A stretch of DNA of 64,000 bases, taken from positions 49,443 to 113,442 of the forward strand of contig JAKQNR010000050.1 of assembly GCA_029565685.1 (NCBI GenBank), written 5' to 3'. Below the pieces are notes generated by a model. The model did no database searches and had not been told where the DNA came from. It saw only the letters and a list, made by a program, of their open reading frames with translations. The stretch comes from a bacterium. Its GTDB lineage: Bacteria; Zhuqueibacterota; Zhuqueibacteria; Residuimicrobiales; Residuimicrobiaceae. Below are positions 18,216-27,519 of the stretch, piece by piece; position 1 is the first letter of the stretch; each line of letters opens with the position of its first letter. The position numbers and the translations under genes were made by a program.

Positions 18216-19355
18216 ATGGCCTTTGCCATGAAACAGAGTGAATCGTTTCTGTCCCAACTGATTCAGACAAGAGAAAAGGCTCTCGGGCCTCACATCGTCG
18301 CTGTGGGCGGCGGAAAAGGGGGCGTGGGAAAATCCTCCATTGCGCTGATGATGGGGCTCTGCCTGGCTGAAAAGGGTTGCCATACCATTATGGTGGACGC
18401 AGATTTCACCGGCGCGAATTTGCATGGATATCTAGGCGTTTGCAGCAGCAAGCCGGTGCTGTCCACGTTTTTAAAAAACGATAAGCTGAGGCTCGTTGAC
18501 CTGGTGCAGCCGACCTTGTTCAAGCGCTTGTCTGTGATCGTCGGTTCCCTGGGCATGAACAGCGCTGAGGGCCATCAGTCTTACTCTGCTCGGCGGTTGT
18601 TGGCGGGCCTGTCCACTCTGCCGGCAGATTATGTGATCCTGGATCTGGGCGCCGAGGGGTCGGCGGTCGAGATCGATCTTTTCCTCGCAGCGCACACCGG
18701 ACTGGTGATCTCCAGCAATGATTCACTCTCGCTGCATACAGTGTTCAACTTTATCCGTGCAGCGCAGTTGCGCAGAATCCTTCAACAAGCGCGCGGTCAA
18801 ATCGGCCTGCGGAAAAAAGTGAGCGAGTACCTTCGAATGGCCGACACCAGCGGGTCCATACCGCTGGTGCAGGCGTTTAAACGCTGGGGCTATGAGGCCG
18901 AATGGGTGCGAGCGCTGACGCAAAGCGTGCGTCCAAAAATTTTATTGAACATGTGCAATGGAAGCGATTCCTGCGAGCCGCTGCAGGCTTTGCGGATTGA
19001 GGTGAGCCGTCTGCTATCCACCCGTTTGGATTATTGGGGCCTGATACACACCGAACCGCTGGTGCGGCAGGCGATTCGCAGTTTTAATCCAACCCTTTTG
19101 TGCACAGAGAACAATCTCGCCTTCGCGGATATCCGCCGCATCGTTGACCGGAAGCTGTTGCAGCCGCAACCGCCGGAGCAATTTGTCCGCTCGGATCAGC
19201 GGCCTGCTGGGGTTGGAGAGCGGTCTGAACTATTCCGCGGTACCATGTGTTCCACGCGCTGTTTAGCCTGGCGAAGCTGCCGTCTCAGGAACGGCGGCTT
19301 GCCTTGCGCAATGAATCCTAAAGAGGTGCTCATGCGCGAAGCGTGTTATGCCTAG
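18216..19355 (+). CDS. MinD/ParA-family P-loop ATPase (FlhG-like), C-terminus frame-disturbed
   Basis: Deviant Walker A ATPase: 'VGGGKGGVGKSSIALMMG' near residue 29 with the signature lysine, Walker A' Asp in 'HTIMVDADFTGANLHGYLG', and 'DYVILDLGAEGSAVEIDLF' as Walker B. The layout resembles FlhG/MinD-like proteins that position membrane-associated machinery. The last ~55 residues of this frame look unnatural (many Cys and Arg), while the +1 frame from 19195 reads 'ISGLLGLESGLNYSA' and the next frame from 19241 reads 'YHVFHALFSLAKLPSQERR', a coherent helical tail ending at 19321. So the real C-terminus was probably lost by two small indels. The start has AGGA 8 nt upstream and a sigma-54-like promoter. 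Confidence 0.82.
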   Translation: MAFAMKQSESFLSQLIQTREKALGPHIVAVGGGKGGVGKSSIALMMGLCLAEKGCHTIMVDADFTGANLHGYLGVCSSKPVLSTFLKNDKLRLVDLVQPTLFKRLSVIVGSLGMNSAEGHQSYSARRLLAGLSTLPADYVILDLGAEGSAVEIDLFLAAHTGLVISSNDSLSLHTVFNFIRAAQLRRILQQARGQIGLRKKVSEYLRMADTSGSIPLVQAFKRWGYEAEWVRALTQSVRPKILLNMCNGSDSCEPLQALRIEVSRLLSTRLDYWGLIHTEPLVRQAIRSFNPTLLCTENNLAFADIRRIVDRKLLQPQPPEQFVRSDQRPAGVGERSELFRGTMCSTRCLAWRSCRLRNGGLPCAMNPKEVLMREACYA

Positions 19356-19561
19356 GAGAAACAGATCAACCTGAAAAGTCAGAGAACTTGCCCCTGACTT
19401 TTCAGCTTTCGGTCAAGCCGTTTCCTGCGTTATCCCTCATTGCTCGATCATGCCGGCATTTTCTTTTCGCTCGATTATCAATCTTTCCTTCAACTGATCT
19501 GCGTGCGCGAGGCGTATTTTTACCGTATAAAGTTTTTGCTATTATAGAACGGTTCTTCAGC

Positions 19562-19601
19562 TTCGACCGAATGGTCGGATACGCTCGTCCAGCCGGTCGA
19601 A
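19562..19601 (+). promoter_or_regulatory. Tandem dyad, probable NtrC-type activator binding site (copy 1)
   Basis: Two imperfect dyads of the form TTCGAC-N6-GTCGAA: TTCGAC at 19562-19567 with GTCGGA at 19574-19579, and CTCGTC at 19584-19589 with GTCGAA at 19596-19601. Their centres are 22 nt apart, about two helix turns. They end 62 nt before the -24 box, a usual place for an enhancer of a sigma-54 promoter. The same array lies at 22502-22541. Confidence 0.65.
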
Positions 19602-19662
19602 ACGATGGCTGCAGCGAAAAGAAGGGTACAATAATAACAAGCAGATAAATTGCGATTACATT

Positions 19663-19678
19663 TGGCACACCCCTTGCA
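19663..19678 (+). promoter_or_regulatory. Sigma-54 promoter of the first Ca-binding-repeat gene
   Basis: TGGCACA-N4-TTGCA, 6 of 7 in the -24 box and a perfect -12 box with canonical spacing. The expected start point is near 19690, giving a leader of about 60 nt before the ATG at 19750, which is preceded by TTTGGAGG. The downstream gene's second copy has the same arrangement. Confidence 0.8.
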
Positions 19679-19749
19679 TAGGCAAAAGATGTTCGGGCCT
19701 GGAATAATCAAACACATCATTAAGCAAACTTTTTCTTTGGAGGTTTATC

Positions 19750-20367
19750 ATGAAACGCACAGCATTGTTTTTAGCGGCTCTGTTTGTACTGTTCGCAACC
19801 GCCGGCACCTGGGCGCAGACCGACACGCTCAAGAGTCCGCCGGTCCAGCACGGCAAAAATTTTGTCGACCTCAACAACGACGGCTATAACGACAACGCGC
19901 CGGATGCGGACGGCGACGGCATTCCCAATGGCCAGGATTCCGATTACGTCAAACCGGGCGCAGGCCAGGGTGCGGGCGTCGGTTTTATAGATGAGAACGG
20001 CGACGGTCTCAACGACAACGCGCCGGATGCGGACGGCGACGGCATTCCCAACGGTCAGGATCCGGATTACGTCAAACCGCAGGATGGCAGCGGCATCGGT
20101 CAGGGTAAGGGCCAGGGCAAAGGATTCGGCAGACGTATAGGCGGGTTCGTGGATGAGGATGGCGACGGCGTTAACGACCGTCTGATGGATGTGGATAAGG
20201 ATGGAGTGCCCAACTGTCAGGACAGCGACTGGGTCAAGCCTCAGGACGGGACCGGCGCCAAGTACGGCCGCGGCATCCGAATGGGCAAGGGCTTCGGCAG
20301 CGGTCAAAGCACGACCCCCGGCGAGCCGGCAGGCAAAGGCGGCAAGCGCGCAGGCAAAGGGAATTGA
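19750..20367 (+). CDS. Secreted protein with three thrombospondin-3-like Ca-binding repeats (copy 1)
   Basis: A 205-residue secreted protein with signal peptide 'MKRTALFLAALFVLFATA' and cleavage near 'TWAQ'. It carries three Asp/Asn-rich repeats of about 38 residues. Each opens with a hydrophobic-Asp pair and 'NGDGLNDNAPDADGDGIPNG'-like text and ends 'DYVKP' or 'DWVKP', as in type-3 thrombospondin or dockerin-like Ca-binding loops. Between and after them lie Gly/Lys-rich linkers ('GIGQGKGQGKGFG') and a basic C-terminal tail. Ca binding is inferred; function is unknown. GGAGG lies 7 nt upstream of the ATG. A near-identical paralogue is at 22690. Confidence 0.85.
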   Translation: MKRTALFLAALFVLFATAGTWAQTDTLKSPPVQHGKNFVDLNNDGYNDNAPDADGDGIPNGQDSDYVKPGAGQGAGVGFIDENGDGLNDNAPDADGDGIPNGQDPDYVKPQDGSGIGQGKGQGKGFGRRIGGFVDEDGDGVNDRLMDVDKDGVPNCQDSDWVKPQDGTGAKYGRGIRMGKGFGSGQSTTPGEPAGKGGKRAGKGN

Positions 20368-20409
20368 CGTTTCTCTCTTCACGATCTGATTCCTGGATTT
20401 ATACCTGAC

Positions 20410-20457
20410 GCAACAGTTTCAGCCATAGCTATCGCTTGCTATGGCTGAAACTGTTGC
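20410..20457 (+). terminator. Perfect 20-bp stem-loop after the first repeat-protein gene
   Basis: The 20-nt arm at 20410-20429 is the exact reverse complement of 20438-20457, with an 8-nt loop. It is followed only by 'TATTTATAAT', so termination may be partial, allowing some read-through into the cytochrome gene at 20557. Confidence 0.65.
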
Positions 20458-20556
20458 TATTTATAATGGCTGTCTGTCAGATAGGGAAATGATAATGAGG
20501 TAAACCGAGGATCCCGAACGACGACTGCTTTTTGATAACGGAAAAGGATTGAACTT

Positions 20557-22494
20557 ATGTGCGAGCTGCCTATGCCAAAAGCAACCTGGTTCGTACTTTT
20601 AGGTGTTTTTTCCCTTTGCATGAAATCAGCCTCTCAGGAACTGCCCAGGCAGAAATCACATTTATTTTCCGGTTCGGGCAATTGCGCTGTCTGTCACCGG
20701 GCGGGAAATGGCGCTTTTACAACCTCTTCGGGAACAGACATCAGTCCAACGGAACTTTGGCGGTCTACAATGATGGCCAACTCTTTCAAGGATCCGCTCT
20801 GGCAGGCCAAGGTGGCAGCGGAAGTCACAGCACATTCTGCACTGCAATCCCCTATTGAAGATAAATGCACCACCTGTCATGCGCCTATGGGCCGGACTGA
20901 GGCGATATTCAACGGATCGACTTCCTATTCGTTTTTACAGGCTGTGGCTGATCCGTTGAGCGGAGATGGCGTCAGCTGCACTCTTTGTCATCAGATTCAA
21001 CAGGATCGCTTCGGCCAGGAATCCGGGTTTTCCGGACATTATGTGATCCTTGACCAACGCACCATTTTTGGACCCTATACTGCTCCGACAGGCGCGCCCA
21101 TGTTCAATCAAACGGGCTATTCTCCGGTCTACTCCCAGCATGTGCAACAATCGGAACTATGTGCGGTCTGTCATACGCTTTTCACTCCATACGTCGATAA
21201 TCAGGGGCAGATTGCCGGCTATTTCCCCGAGCAGGTTCCTTATCTAGAGTGGAAAAACAGCAGCTATGCCGCAAAAGGCGTGTCGTGTCAGAGTTGCCAT
21301 ATGCCGCCGGTTGTGGAGCCCATGAAAATCACGACCAGCCCGCCTTGGCTGACAACAATGCGTTCTCCGGTTTACGCACATGATTTTGTCGGCGCCAATA
21401 TCCTGATGAATTCCATTTTCACCAAGTTCCCCGCGGAGATCGGGCTTGCTGCGTCGGTCGACAACCTGACTGCGACAAAAAGCAAAACAAAAAGTATGTT
21501 AAGCGATGCAACGGCTGCTCTCTCCATTGATGGGCAAATAACCGTGGATACTCTGGCGCTGATCGTTCGCGTTGAAAACCTTGCAGGTCATAAATTCCCG
21601 ACCGGCTTTCCCAGCCGACAGGCCTGGCTGCATCTGGCGGTCAAGAATCAGAATAACCAGATCCTTTTTGAATCCGGCAACTGGAATGCCTCGGGAAAAA
21701 TTCTCAGAGAACAGGAAGGATTGGAACGGCATCATCAGGTTATCCGCGATCCTGGACAGGTACAGATCTATGAGGCAGTGATGCAGGATGTGGATGAACG
21801 GATCACGTATACGCTGCTGCGCGGCGCCAAATATGTTAAGGACAATCGCATACCGCCTAAAGGATTTACGGCGCAGGGGCAGGGATATGAGACGATCGCT
21901 GTGGCCGGCGAAGCGGCGGTGGATCCTGATTTCAACCGCAATGAGGCGGGAGAGCAGGGCAGCGGCGCTGATTACGTTCTTTACCGAGTGTTCATCGGCC
22001 AGCAGGCCGGTGAATTAACCGTTACCGCCGAATTGCGCTATCAAACGATCTCCTTCGATTTTATAGATGATCTATTCAACGATACGGCCGATCCGGTCCT
22101 ACGCTTCAAAGCGTACTATGAGGCGGTGGAACATGAGCCGATGCTGGTCCGTTCTGCTGTCAGAAAATTTTTAACCACCAGCCTGGATCTACATGAGAAA
22201 GAAAAGTCCAATCCGCTGCATTATGAACTGTTGCAGAACTATCCCAATCCTTTCAATGGATCGACGATGATTCAGTATGCTGTTCACAAACCAGCGCTGT
22301 TCGCTTTGAGCGTCTATAATCTCTACGGTCGCAAGATCAAAACCCTGGCGCAAGGCAACATAATTCCCGGCGTGTATCAACAGCAGTGGGATGGAACCAA
22401 TAGCAACTCTCAGACAGTGCCGAGCGGCGTTTATCTCGCCTGTCTCCAACTCGATGGGGAGAAATGGATATCTCGAATGATTTTTTTGCAATAA
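20557..22494 (+). CDS. Five-haem c-type cytochrome with C-terminal T9SS-like sorting domain
   Basis: A 645-residue secreted protein. Five CxxCH haem-attachment motifs lie at residues 43-47 (CAVCH), 104-108 (CTTCH), 141-145 (CTLCH), 202-206 (CAVCH) and 244-248 (CQSCH), all in the N-terminal half. About residues 310-540 form an unidentified, probably beta-rich region. The last ~85 residues ('LLQNYPNPFNGSTMIQYAV' to 'LDGEKWISRMIFLQ') are a FlgD-Ig/Por-type sorting domain, which suggests export to the outer surface. The N-terminus has a signal sequence. AAAGGA precedes the ATG. An outer-surface redox protein is the natural reading; electron donor and acceptor are unknown. It follows the first repeat-protein gene and the stem-loop. 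Confidence 0.88.
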   Translation: MCELPMPKATWFVLLGVFSLCMKSASQELPRQKSHLFSGSGNCAVCHRAGNGAFTTSSGTDISPTELWRSTMMANSFKDPLWQAKVAAEVTAHSALQSPIEDKCTTCHAPMGRTEAIFNGSTSYSFLQAVADPLSGDGVSCTLCHQIQQDRFGQESGFSGHYVILDQRTIFGPYTAPTGAPMFNQTGYSPVYSQHVQQSELCAVCHTLFTPYVDNQGQIAGYFPEQVPYLEWKNSSYAAKGVSCQSCHMPPVVEPMKITTSPPWLTTMRSPVYAHDFVGANILMNSIFTKFPAEIGLAASVDNLTATKSKTKSMLSDATAALSIDGQITVDTLALIVRVENLAGHKFPTGFPSRQAWLHLAVKNQNNQILFESGNWNASGKILREQEGLERHHQVIRDPGQVQIYEAVMQDVDERITYTLLRGAKYVKDNRIPPKGFTAQGQGYETIAVAGEAAVDPDFNRNEAGEQGSGADYVLYRVFIGQQAGELTVTAELRYQTISFDFIDDLFNDTADPVLRFKAYYEAVEHEPMLVRSAVRKFLTTSLDLHEKEKSNPLHYELLQNYPNPFNGSTMIQYAVHKPALFALSVYNLYGRKIKTLAQGNIIPGVYQQQWDGTNSNSQTVPSGVYLACLQLDGEKWISRMIFLQ

Positions 22495-22501
22495 AGCTTA
22501 A

Positions 22502-22541
22502 TTCGACTGAATGGTCGAAATATTTCGTCAACATAGTCGAA
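22502..22541 (+). promoter_or_regulatory. Tandem dyad, probable NtrC-type activator binding site (copy 2)
   Basis: First dyad TTCGAC (22502-22507) with GTCGAA (22514-22519) is a perfect inverted repeat with a 6-nt spacer. The second is TTCGTC (22524-22529) with GTCGAA (22536-22541). Centres are 22 nt apart and the array ends 62 nt before the -24 box, identical geometry to copy 1 although the DNA between has diverged. Confidence 0.7.
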
Positions 22542-22602
22542 ACAGTAGTGGCTCACCAGGAATCTTGTCAATAATAACAAGTGGTTACGAAAATCGTATT
22601 AT

Positions 22603-22618
22603 TGGCACGTCTATTGCA
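22603..22618 (+). promoter_or_regulatory. Sigma-54 promoter of the second Ca-binding-repeat gene
   Basis: TGGCACG-N4-TTGCA, a perfect match to the sigma-54 consensus in both boxes and in spacing. It lies 72 nt before the ATG at 22690, with the dyad pair 62 nt upstream. Confidence 0.88.
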
Positions 22619-22689
22619 ATTTATTGATGCGTTCGGGCCTGATAAAATCAAATGCACCATTAAACGAACTTGCGATTTGGAGGTTTATC

Positions 22690-23319
22690 ATGAAACGCAC
22701 AGCATTGTTTTTAACGGTTCTGTTTGTTCTGTTCGCCGCCAGCGGGACATGGGCGCAGACCGACACGCTCAAGACTCCGACGGTTCAACACGGCAAAAAT
22801 TTCATTGATCTCAACAACGACGGTTATAACGACAATGCGCCGGATGCGGACGGCGACGGCATTCCCAATGGCCAAGATTCCGATTACGTCAAACCGGGCG
22901 CAGGCCAGGGTGCGGGCGCCGGTTTTGTGGATGAGAACGGCGACGGTCTCAACGACAACGCGCCGGATGCGGACGGCGACGGCATTCCCAACGGCCAGGA
23001 TCCGGATTACGTCAAACCGCAGGATGGCAGCGGCATCGGTCAGGGTAAGGGCCAGGGCAAAGGATTCGGCAAACGCATGCATGCGTTTGTGGATGAGGAT
23101 GGCGACGGCATCAACGACCGTCTGATGGATGCGGACAATGACGGCGTGCCCAACGGTAAGGACAGCGACTGGGTCAAGCCGCAGGAGGGGACCGGGTCCA
23201 AGTACGGTCGCGGCGCTCGAATGGGCAAGGGCTTTGGCAGCGGCCAAAGCACTCCAATAGACGGAACCACCGGCAGGGGTTCCGGCAGAGGCGGCAATGC
23301 TCCTGGTAAAGGTAACTGA
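22690..23319 (+). CDS. Secreted protein with three thrombospondin-3-like Ca-binding repeats (copy 2)
   Basis: A 209-residue paralogue of the product at 19750, almost identical through the signal peptide and the first two repeats and more divergent in the third repeat and the basic, Gly-rich tail. The reading frame extends upstream to 22624, but the ATG at 22690 has the same TTTGGAGGTTTATC leader as copy 1 and begins the signal peptide. Because the promoters and leaders are also alike, the duplication included about 190 nt of upstream DNA. It precedes a beta-barrel gene by 56 nt with a hairpin between them. Confidence 0.85.
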   Translation: MKRTALFLTVLFVLFAASGTWAQTDTLKTPTVQHGKNFIDLNNDGYNDNAPDADGDGIPNGQDSDYVKPGAGQGAGAGFVDENGDGLNDNAPDADGDGIPNGQDPDYVKPQDGSGIGQGKGQGKGFGKRMHAFVDEDGDGINDRLMDADNDGVPNGKDSDWVKPQEGTGSKYGRGARMGKGFGSGQSTPIDGTTGRGSGRGGNAPGKGN

Positions 23320-23327
23320 CTTTCATG

Positions 23328-23360
23328 GACCGTGCAAAGGCGTTCAGCCTTTGTACGGTC
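23328..23360 (+). terminator. Stem-loop between the second repeat-protein gene and the beta-barrel gene
   Basis: The arms at 23328-23341 and 23347-23360 pair with one mismatch and a 5-nt loop. No T-run follows and the next start codon is 15 nt away, so it may work as an attenuator or mRNA-stabilising element within one transcript. Confidence 0.5.
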
Positions 23361-23375
23361 ATTAAGGATAACGAA

Positions 23376-24500
23376 ATGTTGCGCATATTCCAAATACTCG
23401 CGCTTATTCCGCTGCTCCTGTCGGCGCAGATAACGGTAACAGCCGATAACGAAAGCGGCTACGCCAGCAACGCGTTTGCCAACTACCTGGAGAGCGGCGA
23501 TTGGTACAGCGGGTTGACTTTGCAGTTGAATCAAGACTGGCTGCAGCAGACCTCCGGCGTTCGTCTGTACTATCAGGGAGAGGGGGAGACCTTCCGCCGA
23601 TACAACGAGCGTTCCTATCACCAACACGGCATCGGCGTTGCGTATTATCGCCAGAAGCACGATTCTGCTGCACGGCTGCAATCCGGTTTCTTAGCCCAAA
23701 AACGCTTTCATCGTGAGAGCTATGACTGGTACGAACAGCAGCAGGTCAACGGCTATGTGAACCTTCGCTGGATTTTGCAGCCGTCTCTATATCTGTATCT
23801 GGGCTCCACGGCCAAGTATGTGCATTATCCCCTGCTGTCTGCTTTTTCTTCCCTACAGCCTTCATTCTTTATGCGCTGGGGCTGGTTTTCGGAGAAAGGC
23901 ACTACCGTGCTGGCGGAAGCGGACTTTTCGTCCAAATGGTATTCGCATGATCACGATCTCACTGTGCCGGACGCTTTTGTCGAGATGGTGGCCCTGGGCA
24001 AGGACCGGAGCCTGCAGGGCCTTTTCAGCGTCAAAGTGGCGCAGGCGCTGAGGCCGGGCGTTGGCGCCAATGTCCTTTTTGCCGTCCGTCATAATTTCAT
24101 CAATTCGGTGCGCTATCTCGGCACCGGCGACAGCACTTTTTATTCCGATGAAGAGCTGTTCGATGATGTATTCGGCTATCATGGTTTTTCTTTGGCGCCG
24201 TCGCTAAAGATGCTCTTTGTTCCAGGCTGGACTCTTCAACTCGGCGGCGCCCTGCTGTGGAAATATTATGATCAGCGGCAGGCGGTGCAGCTGGACGGCG
24301 TGCCGTTCGCGGATGAACGGCTGCGCGAGGATCGCCGTCTTTTATGGTCGGTTTCTTTGGAGAAAAAAGTGCGGCTGGCGAAGAACTGGCAACCCCTGGG
24401 GATCACGTTCGGTTACCAGCACGTGCAGAATGAATCCAATGATCCTTATTATCGCTATGGGGCTGACTTTGCGACCCTGGGGATCTCCACCGGCTATTGA
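23376..24500 (+). CDS. Outer-membrane beta-barrel protein
   Basis: A 374-residue protein with signal peptide 'MLRIFQILALIPLLLSAQ'. The rest is a run of amphipathic strands rich in Tyr, Trp and Gly ('YSGLTLQLNQDWLQQ', 'SLYLYLGSTAKYVHY', 'WTLQLGGALLWKYYD') ending in 'LGISTGY', as in porin-like barrels. No named family is recognised. AAGGA lies 6-10 nt upstream of the ATG; the frame is open from 23325 but that part covers the hairpin. It probably shares the sigma-54 transcript of the repeat protein before it, and could be the outer-membrane partner for the surface cytochrome, by analogy with porin-cytochrome modules. That link is inference. Confidence 0.75.
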   Translation: MLRIFQILALIPLLLSAQITVTADNESGYASNAFANYLESGDWYSGLTLQLNQDWLQQTSGVRLYYQGEGETFRRYNERSYHQHGIGVAYYRQKHDSAARLQSGFLAQKRFHRESYDWYEQQQVNGYVNLRWILQPSLYLYLGSTAKYVHYPLLSAFSSLQPSFFMRWGWFSEKGTTVLAEADFSSKWYSHDHDLTVPDAFVEMVALGKDRSLQGLFSVKVAQALRPGVGANVLFAVRHNFINSVRYLGTGDSTFYSDEELFDDVFGYHGFSLAPSLKMLFVPGWTLQLGGALLWKYYDQRQAVQLDGVPFADERLREDRRLLWSVSLEKKVRLAKNWQPLGITFGYQHVQNESNDPYYRYGADFATLGISTGY

Positions 24501-24525
24501 TGTCTCGTCAATCCTACATGGCCTT

Positions 24526-25881
<1,356 letters not shown>

Positions 25882-25931
25882 TTTTCAATCCCAATTTAAA
25901 GTGAACTGCCTGTTCGTCCGCAAACCGGCGG

Positions 25932-27182
25932 TCAGGAAAGAAAGGATTGCGCCAGTTCGACCACAGCATAATAGCTGGTCATCAGGGAGAATAAAACAGC
26001 GGCCCAAAGCCCTGCTTTTTCACCAACAGTGGCCTGATGGGCCCCCATCAATTTTTCTCTGCTCAACAGAATCAGGGCGGGAACGGCCACGGCCGGCAGG
26101 ATGCAGGCCTGAAAGGCCTGGGAAAAAATCATCAGCGCCGGTGGTTGTTGTTCAAGGAAAACGGAGCCGAAGGCAAAGCCTAGGGCCAGCAGGATCAGCA
26201 CCCGGGCTGACGGCGAGTGGATGTTGCGCGGAGTGCCGCTATAATCCGCAATCAGCCAAGGGGCGATCAATATGATCGGAAAAACCGTGGATAAACCGGC
26301 GCCGACGATGCCCAGGATCAGGATCGCTGCGGCCAGCTTTCCGCCAAGGGGCTCGAACAGGGAGATCATCTCGACGGTTTTTTCCAGTTTGAGCCCCATG
26401 ACATGCAGGGTTCCCGCGGCCACAGCCATGATGACGCCGCTCAGCAAAAGCATCATCGAGGCTGAGACCAGAGAGTCCTTTTTTTCGATTTTCAGATGCT
26501 GCATGGTCCAGCCTTTTTCCGCTACCACGGTGCTGCGCATGATGAACACCGCGGCTGAACAAGTGGTGCCGGCGATGGCCGCCGCCAGTCCGAAAGCGCC
26601 CGGTTGATTCGGTATGCTCGGGATCAATCCCCGTGCGACAGCGGCCAAGTTCGGCTTGACCAGGATCAAGACCACTAGAAACGAAACGCCCATCAGAATG
26701 ACGAATCCTGTGAGAACTTTTTCAAACGATTGATAGCGGCCGAACCAGAGCAAAAGATAAAGTAGAATCGAAAAAAACAGGATGATCCAAAAGGGGTCGA
26801 GCACCCAACCTCCGGTCGCCATACGAATGCCTTCCTGTACAAGATCTGCCACAATCCCCATGACGCCGATCAGGGCTAAAAGTTCACCCATAATCAGCGC
26901 GATCAGAATGTAGAGGGAAAGCACCCAACCCTGTTTGAATTGCGAACGAATCGTGTACAGCGCGGTTTTTCCGCTGACGATGGTCATCTTACCATAGGCC
27001 ACCATCAGAAGATAGGTGAAGAGACACGAGAGCACCAGCACCCAGAAGAGATGCATGCCGTGTTCAGCGCCTGTTTTGGCCATGGTAGTCACACTGCCTG
27101 TACCGATGTTATAGCCGATAAGAAACAGGCCTGGTCCTACGGCGGTGAGAGCGGAAGCGATTTTTTTAAATTTTTCCTGCAT
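25932..27182 (-). CDS. Divergent NRAMP-family transporter
   Basis: About 416 residues with 11 hydrophobic segments and the NRAMP order. The first segment reads 'AVGPGLFLIGYNIGTGSV', where true metal-transporting NRAMPs have the metal-binding DPGN; here the equivalent is GTGS. The sixth segment, 'CSAAVFIMRSTVVAEKG', also lacks the canonical MPH metal ligands. So it belongs to the superfamily but is unlikely to bind Mn/Fe in the usual way, and may carry another ion. The frame runs up to 27356, but the ATG at 27182 starts where the family normally begins. It follows the activator gene on the same strand with a 50-nt gap. Confidence 0.82.
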   Translation of the reverse strand: MQEKFKKIASALTAVGPGLFLIGYNIGTGSVTTMAKTGAEHGMHLFWVLVLSCLFTYLLMVAYGKMTIVSGKTALYTIRSQFKQGWVLSLYILIALIMGELLALIGVMGIVADLVQEGIRMATGGWVLDPFWIILFFSILLYLLLWFGRYQSFEKVLTGFVILMGVSFLVVLILVKPNLAAVARGLIPSIPNQPGAFGLAAAIAGTTCSAAVFIMRSTVVAEKGWTMQHLKIEKKDSLVSASMMLLLSGVIMAVAAGTLHVMGLKLEKTVEMISLFEPLGGKLAAAILILGIVGAGLSTVFPIILIAPWLIADYSGTPRNIHSPSARVLILLALGFAFGSVFLEQQPPALMIFSQAFQACILPAVAVPALILLSREKLMGAHQATVGEKAGLWAAVLFSLMTSYYAVVELAQSFLS

Positions 27183-27519
27183 AGCGGTCCGGTTGGATGA
27201 ATGATTTGGTTCGCACGTCGTATGCCCGCATGCTGCCGGCGCCCTAACGGCGTCCACACATCCGGCTTTTCGCGCGAACACGAGAGCGCGCCTGGGTCCC
27301 CAGGCAGAGATGGCGGGACTGAGATGGGAGAAAACAAGGGCGTACATCCACGCCATCCTATCGAGAACGATCCGGTCATGCTTCTAAATTTTTAAAATAC
27401 TCATTCAGCTGCTGAGAGTCAAGTAGAATAGAAAACGGATATCCATCAGGACCTGAGCACAACAGATTCGGCGCACTGTTTTCATCTTGAAAAGAACGCC
27501 GACATTTTTTAATGCCGCT

